Source: Cordylochernes scorpioides | Lineage: Eukaryota; Arthropoda; Arachnida; Pseudoscorpiones; Chernetidae | Length of the DNA: 64,000 nucleotides | Assembly (NCBI GenBank): GCA_030710605.1 | Contig: CP092877.1 | Coordinates: 68,814,488-68,878,487, forward strand | Direction of reading: 5' to 3' | In this document: piece after piece, positions 60,655 through 64,000 of the stretch | Numbering within the stretch: position 1 is the stretch's first letter | Layout of the letters: every line of letters starts with the position of its first letter | Notes under the pieces: model-generated | Seen by the model: the letters and a program-made list of their open reading frames with translations, nothing else | What the model was told of the DNA's origin: nothing | Databases searched by the model: none | Made by a program: the position numbers and the translations under genes

Positions 60655-60850
60655 AAATATATTCTCACAATGAGTATCTTTTTTTTATTTAAAAAACGCT
60701 AGCTTTCAAGCATTAATCGCTCTTCAACGGGCTTACTATAATATCGACTTTATCCAACCATATTATAGTAAGCCCGTTGAAGAGCGATTAACACTTGAAA
60801 GCTAGCGTTTTTTAAATAAAAAAGATACTCATTGTGAGAATATATTTGTA
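60655..60850. mobile_element. Foldback of PLE-type ends, nearly perfect palindrome
   Basis: Arms of about 87 bp (AATATATTCTCACAATGAGTA.., AGCTTTCAAGCATTAATCGC, TCTTCAACGGGCTTACTATA) with a 20-bp loop. Each contains TTGAAGA..GAAAGCT-A, as at 26511. Near-identity of the arms implies recent origin or gene conversion. Confidence 0.75.
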
Positions 60851-61004
60851 ATTTTATTACTTTTTTCATAATTTTATCATAAATAAAGGTGTATAAGTTG
60901 ATGAAATAGGGTGTGGCCGATTGGCATTATAGGTCATGTTTAGTAATTTAACAATAATACGAAGGTTTTGGTCAAAAAGTGGTATTAACCGTCAATTAAT
61001 GACA

Positions 61005-61255
61005 GCCACAACCCGGTCTCGAACTTCGCATCGGGTACTTTTTCTGAAAAATAAATTTCTCCAATGGACTCCGATTCCTGCAAAAGTTCAACCCCACCAG
61101 TGAGTGCAAGTTACCAAACGGTGATACAGCACATTTTTAAATGCAAATTTCGAACTGCTTTCCACATGTGTAGACATGTGGTGTACTTGCATTAAAAACA
61201 GTCGCTGAATATTCACCATGATTATCATAGCCAAGTGTACTAGGCATAATAGGAA
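61005..61255 (+). mobile_element. tRNA-derived SINE, diverged
   Basis: A weakened B-box region (GGTCTCGAACTTCGC) and then the family body: CTCCAATGGACTCCGATTCC, CACATGTGTAGACATGTGGTG, CACCATGATTATCATAGCC. Confidence 0.7.
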
Positions 61256-61379
61256 AAAACAAATACATACTAAATACACAATATTTAAAATCATACCTGA
61301 TTTTAATATAAAATACTTCATAGATGACACTCAATCTTATTGTTCCCCTCTCTTTCATATATCACATTCAAACTAAACT

Positions 61380-61670
61380 CCGCCATTACCGGTCCCAAGC
61401 CCGGATGAAAAAGGAGGAGGGGGAACAGTAACAAGCTCGCTAAAAAACCTGGGCTCAGCTGGCCTGGCTGATAGTACCCTGTAAGGGCTCCTAATCCAGG
61501 ATGAGCAGCGTTGTACTCCATGTTAGGAGCGGCTGCACATGGCGTCTGTTCCTCATGTCAGAGGCGGCCATATCTTTTGGAGCTAAGTCGGTCTGCCACT
61601 GAGTAGTGCTCCCAGTCCTAATGACAAAGGCAGACGCATTCTACTTCACCCAGTGTGGAGATAAGAAAGA
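61380..61670. mobile_element. GC-rich dispersed-repeat fragment, possibly non-LTR
   Basis: ACCGGTCCCAAGCCCGGATG, TGTTAGGAGCGGCTGCACATG and CTCATGTCAGAGGCGGCC are GC-rich and look like a piece of a non-LTR retrotransposon, but no frame is open and I cannot name the family. Confidence 0.3.
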
Positions 61671-62779
61671 AGAAGACATTCAAACTAAACAAATCTGTAA
61701 TAAAAAAAGCATTCTAATTTATCAATTTCCAATAACAATAATAATAAAACCATGTGTTAACACTAGATATATTTGATTTAAAACATTAGAAAAAAAGTGC
61801 GATATAAAAAAAATAACAATATTCATTATTTAAATTTAAAAAAGAGGAGAATTACAATATAGAAACGGAAGATGTTAAAAAACAACAACAGAAGAACCCA
61901 GTTAAAAATCAGCCGTGCAGAAGATTCACCAATAGCCAATAAGCAAGCAGACGCCAGGAATTAAAATAGTCAAATGGCAGCAAGAGACAAGACCGATAAA
62001 AAAACAGGGGATCAATGAAGAAGAAGGGTTCGTAATCACCGAAGTCCAAATGCTTCAATTAAAGAGACAAGAGAGAAAGAAAAAAAATTAGTTGTAATTA
62101 GATGTAATAGACGTACTAGCTTTCTAAACCCTTGCTGGATCAACTTTTTTTACGTCTTTTTATCCAATACGTTTTAAACATTTAATTTGTCTTCGAGTTG
62201 TAATTAAATAATTGTGTCGTCAAATTTCTTCCAAATGTTCCCAATTGGTTAAAAAAACAACAACAAAAAATCAAAACGAGTGTATTTATAAAGATAGATA
62301 GAGAGATATATGTAAAAAAGTCATGTCATGTTTGACATTACCATACCTTATTTATTATTATTTGTAAACATTTGTTATCTAACTTTTTTTATTTGTGTTC
62401 TTTAGCTAAGATTGAAAAAAAGGAGCAACCCATGTTTATTTAAGATTAAATTAGAAAAAATAAAACAATTTTATTTGTTTGAATCAAATACTTTCTTTGA
62501 TCAAATTAAAAATTCTTTTTTTTTCTTTCTCAGAGGTTTAAGGGATTCTTTAAATTCCGAAGAAAGTTCACACGAAAGATAACAAAAATGTAAAAGCTTT
62601 TTTTATACATCGATTTCACTACCACAATATCTACAATCGCTGAAAATAATAAGTGTTTATTTCTTTCAAATTATCTATATAAATATAGAGGAAGTTTACG
62701 GGTAGGTGTGTTTTGTTATTGTTCGTAGTTTTCTACAAAAAATACTGTCTATCTCAATAAGTTTGAAACCATATAAGTT
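61671..62779. other. AT-rich spacer
   Basis: No gene or repeat recognised. Confidence 0.4.
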
Positions 62780-63300
62780 AGCTATGAAAGGAGTCACTGT
62801 CATAGTTTAAACCTATTTGCATATTCCCCAATTTGCATAACCTTCCATAATATTTTACCTATCTAGATGAAACTTGGCTAAGTAATAAACTTAGACTTAA
62901 ACTAATAAACAAATTACTTTGGAAGGAGTCAGTTTTATTTTCAACCTGATTTGCATATTTCCCGATTTGCATACTTTTCACAATATTTAACCTATCTGAA
63001 TGAGAAACTTGGCTTCGTAATAAAGTTGACTCTGGAAGGATTCGATGTCATAGTTTTAAACATTATTTGCATATTCCCCGATTTGCATAATATTCCACAA
63101 TATTTAGCCTATCTGAATAAGAAACTAGGCTACGTAATAAAGTTTACTCTGGAAGGATTCGATGTCATAGTTTTAAACATTATTTGCATATTCCCCGATT
63201 TGCATAATATTCCTCAATATTTAACCTATCTGGAAGAAATTAGGGTATGTAATAAAGTTGACTCTGGGAGAATTCGATGTCATAGTGTCAAACCAAGAAT
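62780..63300. repeat. About 117-bp satellite, 4 to 5 copies
   Basis: TTCGATGTCATAGTTTTAAAC begins at 63041, 63158 and 63273, with older copies near 62790 and 62928. Each unit has a pair of ATTTGCATA boxes 16-18 bp apart. The 118-codon frame here is a by-product. Confidence 0.85.
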
Positions 63301-63499
63301 ATGTTAATTAGCCTGATAATAGGTAATTTGCATAACCCTTTCGTTCCGAATACTGATTATTTTACTAGTATTTAATATTGGGATGAAGAAAGAGTTAGGG
63401 TATATTTTATAACCTTCCAGTACGTAAAAAATGTATACATATATTTGCGAAGTGCTTCGTGTAGAGAGTGAAATCTGATAATGTACAACAAATTGATCT
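63301..63499. other. AT-rich spacer
   Basis: Nothing recognised. Confidence 0.4.
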
Positions 63500-63690
63500 A
63501 TAAAAATCGTTTCTCCCATCAAAATAGACGCCAAAACTAGGCGCCATCTATTAACAGTCACGCAAACTATCGGACTCGGGTCAGTGAGAAAGCCACAACA
63601 CTATCTTTAGAAAATTGAGAAGTGTCCAACTGGAAACCATGGTTTTGGACTATGGCCTTCGTCAATCCAGGGGCGAGCTTCGATTTCATA
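63500..63690 (-). mobile_element. PLE terminal-repeat fragment with hammerhead-like motif
   Basis: Contains TTTCTCCCATCAAAATAGACG, an exact GCGCCATCT (63541-63549) and GTCAGTGAGAAAGCCACAAC. On the minus strand (63626-63671): CTGGA, TTGACGA, a short stem II, AAAACC, palindromic ACCATGGT, T, TCCAG. Stem I (CTGGA/TCCAG) is perfect, but C3 and G12 are mutated. Confidence 0.5.
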
Positions 63691-64000
63691 AGGATCAAAA
63701 GATATCAATTGAAATGTTCACAATCTTCCAAAAAGGAGGTTTTTTTTAGAGAGACAGTAAAGTCTCAAAAGTAGCTAAAAAGGCGGAGGGACCAAATTTA
63801 TTTGGCAGACGGCATAGAAGAAGATACTGACAAACCACTTCTGTATGAAACACTGATGAGAAACCGTGTGAACCAATTGGACAATATTTGTCCATATAGT
63901 CACCAAAAGTTGAAATAGACTTGATGAACGCTAAGAACAACTAGAATGTAGATGATAGACCGCATTCTTTAAAGAATTTGCAAGCTGTATTCAGGCTTGT
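63691..64000. other. Unassigned sequence at the window edge
   Basis: A 64-codon minus frame (63746-63940) has no recognisable domain. Nothing else is seen. Confidence 0.35.

Overview
The window looks like AT-rich, intron-containing animal (metazoan) nuclear DNA with very little host coding sequence. The evidence is a split cytosolic-type Hsp70 gene, a Penelope-like retroelement (PLE), an intact Ty3/gypsy element, a tRNA-derived SINE family, Tc1/mariner- and pogo/Tigger-type MITEs, and many satellites. An arthropod or other invertebrate host is plausible, but nothing here fixes the lineage.

Layout. 1-7000: a small MITE, a 161-bp satellite, a 28-bp minisatellite, and a 74-bp minisatellite lying inside a Tigger-like element. 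7201-9571: an Hsp70 gene in two exons, the only recognisable host gene; its EEVD-like tail is out of frame. 9750-22200: SINEs, a 122-bp satellite, foldback elements, and a 1.9-kb inverted-repeat element carrying a decayed unrecognised coding region. 22243-26334: two PLE copies joined head to head and inserted as one unit inside an older foldback element, with a 15-bp target duplication. 26500-46500: dispersed foldbacks, SINEs, MITEs and retroelement relics, plus an 84-bp tandem array between the arms of a foldback. 46586-51782: a Ty3/gypsy element with identical 338-bp LTRs, intact gag and pol, a T TTA AAC slippery site at the gag end, and coding sequence that runs into both LTRs. 51783-64000: a Helitron helicase relic, 91-bp and 117-bp tandem arrays, and more foldbacks and MITEs.

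The recurring theme is a set of minimal hammerhead-ribozyme-like motifs. They have a CTGANGA core, a GAA box, a short palindromic stem III and a stem I that often still pairs. They occur at the PLE ends and, often as head-to-head palindromes, in many short foldback elements. The best copy (54583-54624) keeps every conserved core residue. A second family carries hammerhead-core-like strands in permuted order with no stem I. Many foldbacks also carry the 9-mer AGATGGCGC, the core of the CTCF binding motif; I count 13 exact copies. These motifs read as a layered history of PLE-derived, ribozyme-bearing non-autonomous elements. That PLEs carry minimal hammerheads is established; the foldback, permuted and CTCF observations are my inferences from this sequence.
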